Below, piece after piece: positions 16,961 through 24,902 of a stretch of DNA of 64,000 nt. The position numbers were made by a program, and so were the translations under genes. Source of the DNA: Microbacterium sp. zg-Y1090 (lineage in GTDB: Bacteria > Actinomycetota > Actinomycetes > Actinomycetales > Microbacteriaceae). The notes under the pieces are model-generated. The model saw nothing but the letters and a program-made list of their open reading frames with translations. It had not been told where the DNA came from and searched no databases. The stretch spans positions 1,922,001 through 1,986,000 of the forward strand of contig NZ_CP126742.1 in the NCBI RefSeq assembly GCF_030246945.1, read 5' to 3'. How positions within the stretch are numbered: position 1 is the stretch's first letter; the number at the start of each line of letters is the position of its first letter.

Positions 16961-17779
16961 TCAGGAAGGCAGGGCAGTGACCGTGCCGCCGCTTCCTGGT
17001 TGGCGGGAGAAGGAGACTCCGTACGTGTGCATCATCCATTCAGCGACGACCGATTTGACGAACTCGACCGCAACGAACCACTCCATCGGGGGCGGCACGT
17101 ATCCCGGCCACGCCTCGCGCGGCGTGTAGTAGGCCTCCGATCCGTGCCGCCGGTTGTCGCCAAGGCTCGGATCGTTGGCCGAGTTCTCGAAACTCACCCG
17201 CTGCTCAGCAAACGATGGATCGAGACTTTCCAGCCATCGCACGAATTTCGCTTTCCCCTTGAAATGACCTATCAGCAGATCCCACACCCGCCAGAGATCG
17301 ATCCATACCCAGTCGTCATCGATGTGCTGGAGGAGTGCAAAGATTCGCCTCACCCACGGCTCTCTGGCAGCGAGCCGAAGTAGCGCATCGGCGGATGCTG
17401 GATCAAGGCCATTCGTCGACGTCGAGTAGCCGTAGATGGCTGTGACACGAAAGTCCATCATCTCGGTGGCCTGACCGTCATACACGTGAGTCAGTCGAGC
17501 CGGGTTCGCATGACTGTCCGACCTAAGGAGCGCCGCGATCCCGTTCATCGCCTGCAAGAGCCCCTCAGCGGTGTCACGAACAGCCCAGGCCTCTCGACGG
17601 TCATCGGCCGCATCCAGCGCCGTCGCCGACAAGTACCATCCTCTCTCATCGAACCCAACGAGCGGATCCGCATCGAAGAGGACGCGCAGCACTTGAAATT
17701 CGGTGACCTCAGATGCGTCGGTCCCCGACGCGGCGTACTGGCTCACCGTGTTACTAGTGAGCCGCGCCTTCACCCGCAT
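16961..17779 (-). CDS. Hypothetical protein, soluble, near tRNA-Lys
   Basis: I do not recognise this 272-residue protein. It has no signal peptide or obvious membrane segment. It contains several Trp-rich stretches (WVWIDLWRVWDLLIGHFKGK around residues 157-176, MEWFVAVEFVKSVVAEWMM near the C-terminus), suggesting a helical fold. Its third-position G+C is visibly lower than that of its neighbours and it lies beside tRNA-Lys, a common integration site, so it may be acquired DNA. The start is supported by TAGGTT exactly 6 bases before the ATG at 17779. Function unknown. Confidence 0.6.
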   Translation of the reverse strand: MRVKARLTSNTVSQYAASGTDASEVTEFQVLRVLFDADPLVGFDERGWYLSATALDAADDRREAWAVRDTAEGLLQAMNGIAALLRSDSHANPARLTHVYDGQATEMMDFRVTAIYGYSTSTNGLDPASADALLRLAAREPWVRRIFALLQHIDDDWVWIDLWRVWDLLIGHFKGKAKFVRWLESLDPSFAEQRVSFENSANDPSLGDNRRHGSEAYYTPREAWPGYVPPPMEWFVAVEFVKSVVAEWMMHTYGVSFSRQPGSGGTVTALPS

Positions 17780-17785
17780 GCCTAG

Positions 17786-17791
17786 AACCTA
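17786..17791 (-). promoter_or_regulatory. Candidate -10 box of a leaderless promoter
   Basis: On the minus strand TAGGTT is followed by 6 bases and then the ATG at 17779, with no Shine-Dalgarno sequence. The same hexamer and spacing occur before the ATPase gene of the mobile element. Confidence 0.5.
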
Positions 17792-17857
17792 ATACCTGAC
17801 GCGCGTCATAGTGATGGGTCATAACGCGGTGAAAACGCGGGATTGACTGAGGTTCCT

Positions 17858-17898
17858 GAAAGAAGAAGCCCCGCACACTGGCGAGAGTGTGCGGGGCT
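17858..17898 (-). terminator. Intrinsic terminator of tRNA-Lys
   Basis: A perfect 13-base stem (arms 17867-17879 and 17886-17898, 6-base loop) is followed on the minus strand by a U-rich run TTCTTCTTTC. It lies directly 3' of the tRNA gene. Confidence 0.85.
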
Positions 17899-17902
17899 AC
17901 CG

Positions 17903-17975
17903 TGCACCCCCTGGGACTCGAACCCAGAACCCACTGATTAAGAGTCAGTTGCTCTGCCGATTGAGCTAGAGGTGC
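17903..17975 (-). tRNA. tRNA-Lys, anticodon CTT
   Basis: The cloverleaf reads cleanly on the minus strand. The acceptor stem is GCACCTC with GGGGTGC, the D-arm is AGCTCAATCGGCAGAGC, and the anticodon stem ACTGA/TCAGT encloses loop CTCTTAA (anticodon CTT). The T-arm has GGTTCGAGTCC. The discriminator base is A. CCA is not encoded, since the next bases are CGG. Size is 73 bases. Confidence 0.95.
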
Positions 17976-18054
17976 AGATTCGCACGGGGCGAACCGAGGA
18001 GCAACGTTACCATCCCGACACCGCACTTCGCCAATCGGGCCCTCTCCGCCCCGG

Positions 18055-18060
18055 TATCGT
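18055..18060 (+). promoter_or_regulatory. Candidate -10 box of a leaderless promoter
   Basis: TATCGT lies 7 bases before the GTG at 18068, with no Shine-Dalgarno sequence between. It fits transcription starting at the start codon. Confidence 0.4.
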
Positions 18061-18067
18061 TGTGGTC

Positions 18068-18904
18068 GTGCCTCCCGCCTCCCCGACCTCGCCATGGTCG
18101 ACGCCGTTCGACGGCGACCTCGCGGAGGACCTGGCTCTCGCCCTGCGGCTGGCCGACGCCGCCGATGCTGTCTCGATGGCGCGCTTCGACTCCCCCGACC
18201 TCGACGTGCAGACGAAGGCCGACGCGACGCACGTGACCGAGGCCGATCTCGCCACCGAGCGCGCGATCCGCTCGCTCCTCGAGCTCGAGCGCCGCGGCGA
18301 CGGCGTGTTCGGCGAGGAGTACGGCACCAGCGGGGATGCCGCCCGCCAGTGGATCATCGATCCGATCGACGGCACGGCGAACTACCTCAAGGGCATCCCG
18401 ATGTGGACGACCCTCATCGCGCTCGCGGTGGACGGTGTGCCGCGCGTCGGCGTGGCCAGCCAGCCGGCGATCGGCCGGCGCTGGTGGGCCGCGACCGGCC
18501 TCGGCGCCTGGACCGACTCCCCCGACGGTGCGGCCCGCCGCCTGTCGGTCTCACCGGTCGACCGCATCGATCGCGCCAGCGCCAGCTTCCAGAGCATCTC
18601 GCAGTGGGATGACGCCGGCCACCTCGACGCCCTGCTGCGCCTCTCGCGGGCGGTCTGGCGCGACCGCGGCTACGGGGATGCCTGGCCGTACATGCTGTTG
18701 GCAGAGGGCCGCCTGGAGTTCGTCGCCGAGTTCGACGTCAAGGAGTACGACATCGCCGCGCTGGTGCCGATCGTCACCGAGGCCGGCGGACGGTTCACCG
18801 CATTCGACGGTACCGAGTCGATCGCCGAGCGCTCGTCGCTCGCGACGAACGGCGTCCTGCACGACGACTTCCTGCGCCTGCTGCACCCCCCCACCACCCC
18901 CTGA
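18068..18904 (+). CDS. Inositol monophosphatase-family phosphatase, probable histidinol-phosphatase
   Basis: This is a Mg-dependent, Li-sensitive-type phosphatase fold of 278 residues. The metal-binding motifs are GEEYG (about 78-82), WIIDPIDGTANYLKG (about 94-108) and a C-terminal WPYMLLAEGRLEFVAE segment. In actinobacteria relatives of this size with GEEYG are commonly the histidinol-phosphatase HisN of histidine synthesis; an inositol or sugar phosphatase is the alternative. The frame opens further upstream, but the GTG at 18068 is chosen because TATCGT lies 7 bases before it. It is divergent from tRNA-Lys. Confidence 0.75.
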   Translation: MPPASPTSPWSTPFDGDLAEDLALALRLADAADAVSMARFDSPDLDVQTKADATHVTEADLATERAIRSLLELERRGDGVFGEEYGTSGDAARQWIIDPIDGTANYLKGIPMWTTLIALAVDGVPRVGVASQPAIGRRWWAATGLGAWTDSPDGAARRLSVSPVDRIDRASASFQSISQWDDAGHLDALLRLSRAVWRDRGYGDAWPYMLLAEGRLEFVAEFDVKEYDIAALVPIVTEAGGRFTAFDGTESIAERSSLATNGVLHDDFLRLLHPPTTP

Positions 18905-18927
18905 CACCACGACCGACGGAACCCCCG

Positions 18928-19518
18928 ATGCCTTCGCCGCGCCTGCTCTTCACCGCCGCCCCGCTCCTGCTCGCCACCGCGCTCGCCCTCACCGGGTGCA
19001 GCGGGGCCGCCGCCGAGCCCGAGACGACCTCCACCCCCGCCCCCACGGTCGGAGCCGGGGAGACGATCGTGCCGTCGGCGGAGCCGGAGCCCGACGACAC
19101 CCCCCAGGCGGCCCCGCCGACCCCGACCTGCACCGAGATCGTCTCCGCCGCGACGATCGCAGGGTTCGAGAGCGTCGGCTGGACGCACCGCGAGGAGCCG
19201 TTCCGCATCGGGTCGATGGTCGTCGAAGACGGCATCCAGTGCTCGTGGGCCGATTTCGCCGTCCCCGGCGGACCCCTGCAGGTCTTCGGATGGGCTCCCC
19301 TCGAGGGCTCGGACGCGAAGGCAGCGCAGCGGGATCTCACCGCGGCCGGCTGGCTGCGCGAGAGCGGCGACGAGGGCGTGTACATCACTGAGAACCCGCA
19401 GATGGCTCTCACCCGCGACGAGGACGGGTACGGGATGACCTACCTCTTCGGCGACGGCTGGGTCACCCTCGCCGACACCAAGCAGAGTCTCGTGCTCGTG
19501 GAGCGACCGCAGGCCTGA
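18928..19518 (+). CDS. Putative lipoprotein of unknown function
   Basis: This 196-residue exported protein has a signal peptide with lipobox LTGC (Cys about residue 24). A Pro/Glu/Thr-rich linker of about 45 residues follows, then a globular domain starting near TCTEIVSA. That domain contains two further Cys (TCTEI and IQCSW) that could form a disulphide. I recognise no family. It follows the phosphatase gene by 23 bases in the same direction and could be co-transcribed. Confidence 0.7.
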   Translation: MPSPRLLFTAAPLLLATALALTGCSGAAAEPETTSTPAPTVGAGETIVPSAEPEPDDTPQAAPPTPTCTEIVSAATIAGFESVGWTHREEPFRIGSMVVEDGIQCSWADFAVPGGPLQVFGWAPLEGSDAKAAQRDLTAAGWLRESGDEGVYITENPQMALTRDEDGYGMTYLFGDGWVTLADTKQSLVLVERPQA

Positions 19519-19626
19519 TCGGCGCACCTCCGGCTTCCCCCGTCATCGCCGCCACGCGCTTGTCAATCCGGTGACGTCGGAGCCCAGCGGGGCGTAGGTT
19601 GGCATCTCCGACGGAGGGAGACACAC

Positions 19627-19791
19627 ATGGACAGCAACGCTTCGGCCGACCAGAACACGGACGGCGAGGGCACGACCAAGCCCGGCGGGCTCGGCCAGGA
19701 CGGCACCATCCCCGCCAACCCCGATGGCGTCGCAGCTGGGGTCACGGACGAGGCGTCGACCTTCGAACCGGAGGAAGACGAGCAGGCCTGA
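19627..19791 (+). CDS. Small acidic disordered protein (54 aa)
   Basis: The ATG at 19627 is preceded by GGAGGGAG at 6 bases, one of the best ribosome-binding sites in the window. The frame runs 54 codons to TGA and a perfect terminator follows 16 bases later. The product is very acidic and rich in Gly, Asp, Glu and Thr, with no hydrophobic core; it should be disordered. Upstream, TAGGTT (19595-19600) may be its -10. The expression signals argue that it is a real gene; its function is unknown. Confidence 0.6.
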   Translation: MDSNASADQNTDGEGTTKPGGLGQDGTIPANPDGVAAGVTDEASTFEPEEDEQA

Positions 19792-19807
19792 TCGTCCGCA
19801 GGACACA

Positions 19808-19840
19808 AGGAAACCCCCGGGAGGACCCCGGGGGTTTCCT
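19808..19840. terminator. Bidirectional intrinsic terminator
   Basis: A perfect 13-base stem (AGGAAACCCCCGG at 19808-19820, complement at 19828-19840) has a 7-base loop and lies between the convergent 54-aa gene and the gene ending at 19852. The A-rich base of one arm gives a short U-run in either direction. Confidence 0.85.
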
Positions 19841-19851
19841 GCTGCCGGCGC

Positions 19852-20679
19852 TCAGCCAGCGGGGAAATATGCCGCGTCGCCCGCGATGCCGGGCTTGACC
19901 GCGATCAGATCGCCCTCGGACGCGTCGACCGGGGCGAGGAGCGCGACGTTGCCCGTGCGGGTCTCGCCGCCGACCAGGGGCCCCGCCGTGCCCAGTCCGT
20001 CCGGCACGGTCACAGTGGCCACGTCGGTGGGTTCCCCGCCGGCCGGGAGATAGTCGGTGACGACGAACGAGGGGTACTCGCCCTCGTCGGCGTCGCCCGT
20101 GTAGGTGACGGTGAGGTTGGCGAGGACGTACTCATACCCCTCGGCCGGCGGCGCGTTGACGGCGTTCTCGGCGAGCACCGCATCGGTCTGTCCCGCCGTG
20201 ACGCTGTTGACGGCGATGTCCCACTCCGCGAAGGCGACGGTCGTCCCCCACGGCAGCGGCTCGTCGCGGGAGGTCTCCGCCACCGCGACGACATCCCCGG
20301 TGCGCGCAGTCTCCGGCTCCTCGGATGCCTGGGTGACGGCGAAGCCGACCATGATGAAGAAGGCGATGAAGCCGATGATGGTGCCCACCGCCGAGGTGAT
20401 GAGCGCGGCGATGCCGAGCGCTTTGCCCTGCCCCCTGCGGAACAGCGAGACGATTCCCGCGACGAAGGCGATCGGCAGCAGGATCCAGCCGACGAACATG
20501 ATGCCGGGGATGCAGGCGAGCACCGTTCCCACGACGGCGGCGATGAGCGCGGCGAGCCCCAGGACGTTGAGCGGACGCCCGCCCGGGGTCGGGGCGGGAT
20601 CAGCGGGACGGGTCTGGTGAGGCGGAGGCGTGGGCGCACCGATGGTCGGCGCCTGCCCCTCGGGATGGGGAGAAGTCAT
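19852..20679 (-). CDS. Membrane-anchored protein with DUF4190-like helices and an extracellular domain
   Basis: This 275-residue protein begins with a Pro-rich tail of about 35 residues. Two or three membrane helices follow (about 38-60, 64-80 and 88-112) with the GKALGIAALITSAVG pattern of DUF4190-type proteins. An external domain of about 150 residues resembles the DUF4352/telokin-like domains found on such anchors. The function is unknown. The ATG at 20679 has CAGAGT 6 bases upstream, compatible with leaderless expression. It converges on the 54-aa gene. Confidence 0.65.
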   Translation of the reverse strand: MTSPHPEGQAPTIGAPTPPPHQTRPADPAPTPGGRPLNVLGLAALIAAVVGTVLACIPGIMFVGWILLPIAFVAGIVSLFRRGQGKALGIAALITSAVGTIIGFIAFFIMVGFAVTQASEEPETARTGDVVAVAETSRDEPLPWGTTVAFAEWDIAVNSVTAGQTDAVLAENAVNAPPAEGYEYVLANLTVTYTGDADEGEYPSFVVTDYLPAGGEPTDVATVTVPDGLGTAGPLVGGETRTGNVALLAPVDASEGDLIAVKPGIAGDAAYFPAG

Positions 20680-20843
20680 CCCTCCACTCTGTCAGCGACG
20701 GTCGAGGCCGACCGAGGGTTGCGCCGGCGAGGGGATCACCGCGATACTCCTCCCCCGCGCGGCGGAGCCGTGCGTGCGCACCCGACCGTCGGGGCGTGTC
20801 AAGTCCCTCTGCAGGCTGTCGCCTGCGAGTGCACAGTGGCCTC

Positions 20844-21086
20844 ATGACTTCTGAGAACACCGGCCTGTCCGAGCCCGACGCCGTCCGCAAGGACATGTCC
20901 TACAGCCCTGCGAGTGAGACCGAGACGCAGCGCAAGCAGGAGGACCCCCTCCCCGACACCATCGACGACGAGATCGACGCCGACCAGGTGGTCGTGGCCC
21001 CCGGTACCGGCGGGCCCGATGACGCCGGCGAGGTCGAGGTCGACCCTGCCGACCTCCACATGCCGGGGCGGCCCGCGCAGGACTGA
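20844..21086 (+). CDS. Small acidic disordered protein (80 aa)
   Basis: This 80-residue protein is strongly acidic (clusters such as DDEIDADQ and DDAGEVEVDPAD), with no hydrophobic segment or recognisable domain. The ATG at 20844 has CACAGT 6 bases upstream and no SD, suggesting leaderless expression. An in-frame ATG at 20796 would add 16 residues without support. It is alone, divergent from the membrane protein at 19852-20679. Confidence 0.5.
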   Translation: MTSENTGLSEPDAVRKDMSYSPASETETQRKQEDPLPDTIDDEIDADQVVVAPGTGGPDDAGEVEVDPADLHMPGRPAQD

Positions 21087-21172
21087 CGCGTCGGCACGGG
21101 TCACGGCGCGTTCCCGCCCCTGTCCGCTCCCCCTGCTGAGGGCTAAGGTCCTGGCAGGCGAGAGGAGTGACG

Positions 21173-21832
21173 GTGGTGGATGCGGCATCCGACGGCCGCG
21201 GCCCCTGGCATCGCGCCGGCGCCCGCGTCGCGGCGACCTTCACGCTGCTGGCGGTCGTGACGGCCCTCACCTGGCTCCTCGGAGCCCCGCTCATCGCGCC
21301 CGCCGTGGGGTGGACGGTCGCAGCCGGGACCTACGCGGTCTGGTCGTGGATCGCTGTCAGGGGGATGGATGCCGAAGCCACCGCCGCCCATGCGACCCGA
21401 GAGGATCCGACGCGGCGAACGGGCCACACCCTGCTGATCCTCGCCAGCATCGCGAGCTTCGGAGTGATCGGCGTGCTGCTGGCCGAGAGCGGCCGCGCCG
21501 GCGGCGCGGAGACGATCTTCCTCATCGCAGCCGGCTTGATGACGGTCACCGCCTCGTGGTTCCTGATCCACATCCTCTTCATGCTGCGCTACGCCGCCAC
21601 GTACTATCTCGCCGGCGGCACCGGCATCGACTTCAACCAGAGCGAGCCGCCGTGCTATCGGGACTTCGCCTACCTCGCCTTCACGCTGGGCATGACCTAC
21701 CAGGTGTCCGACACCGATCTGACGAGCCACGAGATGCGCCGCGAGGCGCTGCGGCACGCCCTCCTGTCCTTTCTCTGGGGCGTGGTGGTGCTGGCGACCA
21801 CCATCAGCCTCATCACCAACATCGCGACCTGA
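21173..21832 (+). CDS. DUF1345 membrane protein
   Basis: This 219-residue integral membrane protein has about five hydrophobic helices. The sequence TGIDFNQSEPPCYRDFAYLAFTLGMTYQVSDT is the hallmark of the DUF1345 family, whose function is unknown. The GTG at 21173 is preferred because AGAGGAG lies 5 bases upstream; GTG codons at 21167 and 21176 are alternatives. It is preceded by the 80-aa acidic protein gene and converges on the S4-domain gene. Confidence 0.75.
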   Translation: MVDAASDGRGPWHRAGARVAATFTLLAVVTALTWLLGAPLIAPAVGWTVAAGTYAVWSWIAVRGMDAEATAAHATREDPTRRTGHTLLILASIASFGVIGVLLAESGRAGGAETIFLIAAGLMTVTASWFLIHILFMLRYAATYYLAGGTGIDFNQSEPPCYRDFAYLAFTLGMTYQVSDTDLTSHEMRREALRHALLSFLWGVVVLATTISLITNIAT

Positions 21833-21854
21833 GCGCGAAGGGTACGACGGCCTT

Positions 21855-22082
21855 CTACCGCGCGACGCGGACGCGACGCTCTTCGAAGCCGACGACGTCG
21901 CCGATCTGCAGCTGCCGTCCGCGGCGGCGGTCGACCTCGCCGTTCACCGTGACGTAGCCGTCGATGATGGCTTCCTTCACGTCGCCGCCGCTGTCGAGGA
22001 CGCTCGCGAACTTGAGGAACTGGCCGAGGCGGATGGATTCCCCGCCGATCGAGACGTCTTCGACCGCACCCGGATTGCTCAT
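21855..22082 (-). CDS. S4-domain RNA-binding protein
   Basis: This 75-residue protein consists essentially of an S4 RNA-binding fold: IRLGQFLKFASVLDSGGDVKEAI, then DGYVTVNGEVDRRRGRQLQIGDVV. It resembles the YaaA/RlbA-type small S4 proteins, which bind structured RNA or ribosomal particles. It lies beside tmRNA, but no functional link is shown. TAGCAT lies 6 bases before the ATG, without an SD, indicating a leaderless transcript. Confidence 0.82.
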   Translation of the reverse strand: MSNPGAVEDVSIGGESIRLGQFLKFASVLDSGGDVKEAIIDGYVTVNGEVDRRRGRQLQIGDVVGFEERRVRVAR

Positions 22083-22088
22083 CGTCCC

Positions 22089-22094
22089 ATGCTA
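22089..22094 (-). promoter_or_regulatory. Candidate -10 box of a leaderless promoter
   Basis: On the minus strand TAGCAT-GGGACG-ATG places the predicted transcription start at the S4-domain gene's start codon at 22082. Confidence 0.5.
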
Positions 22095-22151
22095 GGCGAC
22101 GGGCCGGTGCCCAAAGAGTGTGACCGTGAGCGGCGGAGGCCACCCCCTACC

Positions 22152-22202
22152 AAAAGAAAAGAGGCTCAGAGCCCGCGGGGTTCCGCGGGCTCTGAGCCTC
22201 TT
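22152..22202 (-). terminator. Intrinsic terminator of tmRNA
   Basis: A perfect 20-base stem (22159-22178 with 22183-22202) has a GGTT loop and is followed on the minus strand by TTTTCTTTTGG. It lies 14 bases beyond the tmRNA 3' end and is the strongest terminator in the window. Confidence 0.92.
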
Positions 22203-22216
22203 CCGTGACAACGGTC

Positions 22217-22587
22217 TGGTGGAGATGGGGGGAATCGAACCCCCGTCCATCGCTGGGATACTGCGTTTTCTCCGGGCGCAGTCTGTAGAGACGTTCTGCT
22301 CGGCTCCGACCTTTGTCACAGACACCTAAGTCGACGAGCCCAGTCTGGAAAAAGTCCCGCGTGACGTCCAGACGCCGTCACACAGCAAGATCCCTAGATG
22401 ACGCCAGGGTCCGTGTCGGGATCACACACGGTCTGACGGACTATCGGGCTCGCTTACGCAGCGAGGGCGAAGTCAGTGCGCTTGGATTCGGCACTTATTG
22501 GTTTTGCAGAGATCGTTAACGAGATAACCCTGCATCCTCGGCCCGCTTCTCGCAGAGACTCAGGCGATGTCGAAACCGATCATCCCC
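22217..22587 (-). ncRNA. ssrA: Transfer-messenger RNA (tmRNA)
   Basis: tmRNA rescues ribosomes stalled on broken mRNA and tags the product for proteolysis. The tRNA-like ends are clear: 5' GGGGATG pairs with 3' CATCTCC, an encoded CCA ends at 22217, and GGTTCGATTCCCCCC forms the T-arm. The reading frame ends in AESKRTDFALAA followed by TAA (22454-22492). The resume codon is most likely the GCC opening that tag; an in-frame GCA five codons earlier is the alternative. The gene is 371 bases and lies downstream of smpB, whose product is its partner. Confidence 0.95.
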
Positions 22588-22729
22588 GTGAATCCCTCTT
22601 TCGAAGGAACCGCTGTCACGCTGTGGAGTTGCCAATCGGATGCCGAAGCACCCGAGCATCTCAGACTATAACGGATGCCACCCCCACACCATTCCGCGGC
22701 GCCCGGGAACCGCGTGCGAGGCGTCCGCG

Positions 22730-22735
22730 TAGAGT
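22730..22735 (+). promoter_or_regulatory. Candidate -10 box of a leaderless promoter
   Basis: TAGAGT-CTGTGC-ATG: a -10-like box ends 6 bases before the start at 22742, with no Shine-Dalgarno sequence. Confidence 0.45.
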
Positions 22736-22741
22736 CTGTGC

Positions 22742-23398
22742 ATGAGCGACGTCATCATCTCCGTCCGCGGCGAGCACGAGCGCCGGGTGGCCCCCGAGCA
22801 CGGCGTGGTCAGCCTCAACGTGACCGCCGAGGGCCCCGACCGGTCGGAGGTCGTCGGTCGCGTGACCGCCTTGACCGAGCCGCTCACCGCCGCCCTCGAC
22901 GCCGGACGTGCGGAGGGCCGCATCGTGGAGTGGTCCAGCGGCCGTGTGACGGTGTGGACGGAGCGACCCTGGAACGACGGGCAGCGTCTCGCGCCGGTCC
23001 ACCACGCCAGCGTCGAGCTGTCGGTGACCTTCGACGACGCCGCACTGCTGTCGACCTGGGTGACCGACACCGCGGAGCGCGACGGCGTGCAGATCGCCGG
23101 TGTCGACTGGCAGCTGACGCCGGCGACGCGGGGGGCGGTCGAGCGCGACGTGGCATCCGAAGCAGTCGGTGTGGCCGTGGACCGCGCGACGGCCTACGCC
23201 GCAGCGCTGGGGCGCGGCACCGTCACGCCGCTGGAGGTCGCCGATGTCGGCCTGCTCGTCACGCCCGACCACGCCGACTCACCGCGGATGATGCGCGCGT
23301 CGTTCGCCGTCGACGAGAGCGCCGGCCCGGCTCTGCGCCTGCAGCCCGAGGACATCGTCGTGAGCGCAGCCGTCGAGGCACGCTTCAGCGCGCACTGA
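22742..23398 (+). CDS. SIMPL (DUF541) domain protein
   Basis: This 218-residue protein opens with IISVRGEHERRVAPEHGVVSLNVTAEG, the start of a SIMPL/DUF541 domain. The fold continues to VVSAAVEARF at the C-terminus. Family members include oxidative-stress-related and signalling-interacting proteins, but the biochemical role is mostly unknown. No signal peptide or membrane segment is seen, so this one should be cytoplasmic. It is divergent from tmRNA and converges on smpB. Confidence 0.78.
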   Translation: MSDVIISVRGEHERRVAPEHGVVSLNVTAEGPDRSEVVGRVTALTEPLTAALDAGRAEGRIVEWSSGRVTVWTERPWNDGQRLAPVHHASVELSVTFDDAALLSTWVTDTAERDGVQIAGVDWQLTPATRGAVERDVASEAVGVAVDRATAYAAALGRGTVTPLEVADVGLLVTPDHADSPRMMRASFAVDESAGPALRLQPEDIVVSAAVEARFSAH

Positions 23399-23428
23399 CC
23401 GGCGCGCCGCACACCCGGCCGCTCTCGG

Positions 23429-23905
23429 TCAGTCGCCCAGACGGTTGCGCGAGCGCATGGCCCGCTCGGCCTCGCGCTTGTCCTCGCGCTCGCGGATCGT
23501 CTGGCGCTTCTCGTACTCGCGCTTGCCCTTCGCGACCGCGATCTCCACCTTGGCGCGGCCGTCGGAGAAGTACAGACGCAACGGCACCAGCGTGTAGCCA
23601 CCCGCCGAGACGGCATGGGAGATCTTCACGATCTCGTCCTTGTGCAGCAGCAGCTTGCGGGTGCGCTTGGACGCGTGGTTGGTCCAGTGGCCCTGCGAGT
23701 ACTCCGGGATGTGCACGGAGTCGAGGAAAGCCTCTCCCCCGTCGATGTACGCATACCCGTCGGTGAGATTGGCGCGACCCTGCCGCAGCGACTTCACCTC
23801 GGTACCGGTGAGCACGAGGCCCGCCTCGTACGTCTTCTCGATGGCGTAGTCGTGGCGCGCGCGACGATTGGTCGCGACGACCTTCTCCCCGCGTTCCCTG
23901 GGCAT
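23429..23905 (-). CDS. smpB: SsrA-binding protein SmpB
   Basis: This protein binds the tRNA-like domain of tmRNA and delivers it to stalled ribosomes. The 158-residue OB-fold protein has [30 protein letters not shown] at the N-terminus and a basic C-terminal tail ([26 protein letters not shown]) that enters the mRNA channel. The ATG at 23905 has AGGAG 5 bases upstream; the GTG at 23911 is unlikely. It follows ftsE-ftsX, the usual order in actinobacteria, with ssrA about 840 bases further on. Confidence 0.95.
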   Translation of the reverse strand: MPRERGEKVVATNRRARHDYAIEKTYEAGLVLTGTEVKSLRQGRANLTDGYAYIDGGEAFLDSVHIPEYSQGHWTNHASKRTRKLLLHKDEIVKISHAVSAGGYTLVPLRLYFSDGRAKVEIAVAKGKREYEKRQTIREREDKREAERAMRSRNRLGD

Positions 23906-23987
23906 GATCACTCCTCTTGGTCAGCCGCGACGGGCGCGCGACAGCCCACCAGCATAGCGGGTTCGAGAACGGGCCCGTCCGTGGAGG

Positions 23988-24902
23988 CTAGGTGCGCAGC
24001 CAGCGACGGATGGCGAAGCCCGCCGATCCCGCGGCGAGCACGACGCCGATCAGGATCACGATGGGCAGCACGACGGCGGCATCCCCGAGGTTCACCCAGG
24101 TGGTCACGAACTCGACCCGGCCGCGCAGGTAATCGTTCACGCCGAACTGCACCCCGGCAATGATCGTGGCACAGGCCAGCAGGGATCCGATGAACGCCGC
24201 AAAGACGCCCTCGAGGATGAACGGCGTCTGGATGAACCGGTTCGACGCACCCACCAGGCGCATGATGCCGAGCTCTCTGCGCCGCGCGTAGGCCGACAGC
24301 CGGATCGTCGTCGCGATCAGCAGCACCGCGGCGACCAGCATGAGCGCGGCGATGCCGACGGCCAGGTACGTCGCAACGGTGAGCGCTGAGAACAGCGGGT
24401 CGAGGTACTGCAGCTGGTCGGCGACCTCTTCCACGCCGGCCATGCCGCCGAAGGCCTCGATCATGACCTCGGACTGGGTCTGGTCGACCAGGTTGATCCA
24501 GAAGGTCTGGTTGAGCTGATCGGCGGTGACGATGCTGGCGTAGTCCTCCCCCAGCAGGTCGATGACGTTCTGGTACGCCTCGTCCTGCGTCTCGAACCGC
24601 ACGTCGCGGATGAGAGGGCTCAGCGCCGGGCTGTCGAGCTTCTCCTGCACCTGCGCGACCTGCTCCTCGCCGGCCACGCCCTCGACGCACGTGGGGGCGA
24701 GGGAGTTGCCGGTGCACATATACACGGCGACCTGGGCACGGTCCACCCAGTAGTCCTGCATCTTGCCGATCTGCATCTGGATGAGCATCGCGGCGCCGAC
24801 GAAGGTCAGCGAGACGAAGGTCACCAGCACGACGGAGATGACCATCGACACGTTGCGGCGCAGGCCGGACAGCGCCTCGCCCAGGATGAGGCCCATTCTC
24901 AC
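23988..24902 (-). CDS. ftsX: Cell-division protein FtsX
   Basis: This is the membrane subunit of the FtsEX complex, which activates peptidoglycan hydrolases at the septum. The 304 residues show the expected four membrane helices: one near residues 20-45, then three from about 180 to 295. Between them lies a large extracellular loop with two Cys (YMCTGNSLAPTCVEG) likely to form a disulphide. The GTG at 24902 overlaps the ftsE stop (GTGA); the ATG at 24896 is the alternative. smpB follows. Confidence 0.93.
   Translation of the reverse strand: MRMGLILGEALSGLRRNVSMVISVVLVTFVSLTFVGAAMLIQMQIGKMQDYWVDRAQVAVYMCTGNSLAPTCVEGVAGEEQVAQVQEKLDSPALSPLIRDVRFETQDEAYQNVIDLLGEDYASIVTADQLNQTFWINLVDQTQSEVMIEAFGGMAGVEEVADQLQYLDPLFSALTVATYLAVGIAALMLVAAVLLIATTIRLSAYARRRELGIMRLVGASNRFIQTPFILEGVFAAFIGSLLACATIIAGVQFGVNDYLRGRVEFVTTWVNLGDAAVVLPIVILIGVVLAAGSAGFAIRRWLRT

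Noticed and set aside
22120..22745. Three short plus-strand ORFs over the tmRNA region
   Set aside because: They are antisense to the tmRNA, its terminator and its upstream region, and have no coding character.
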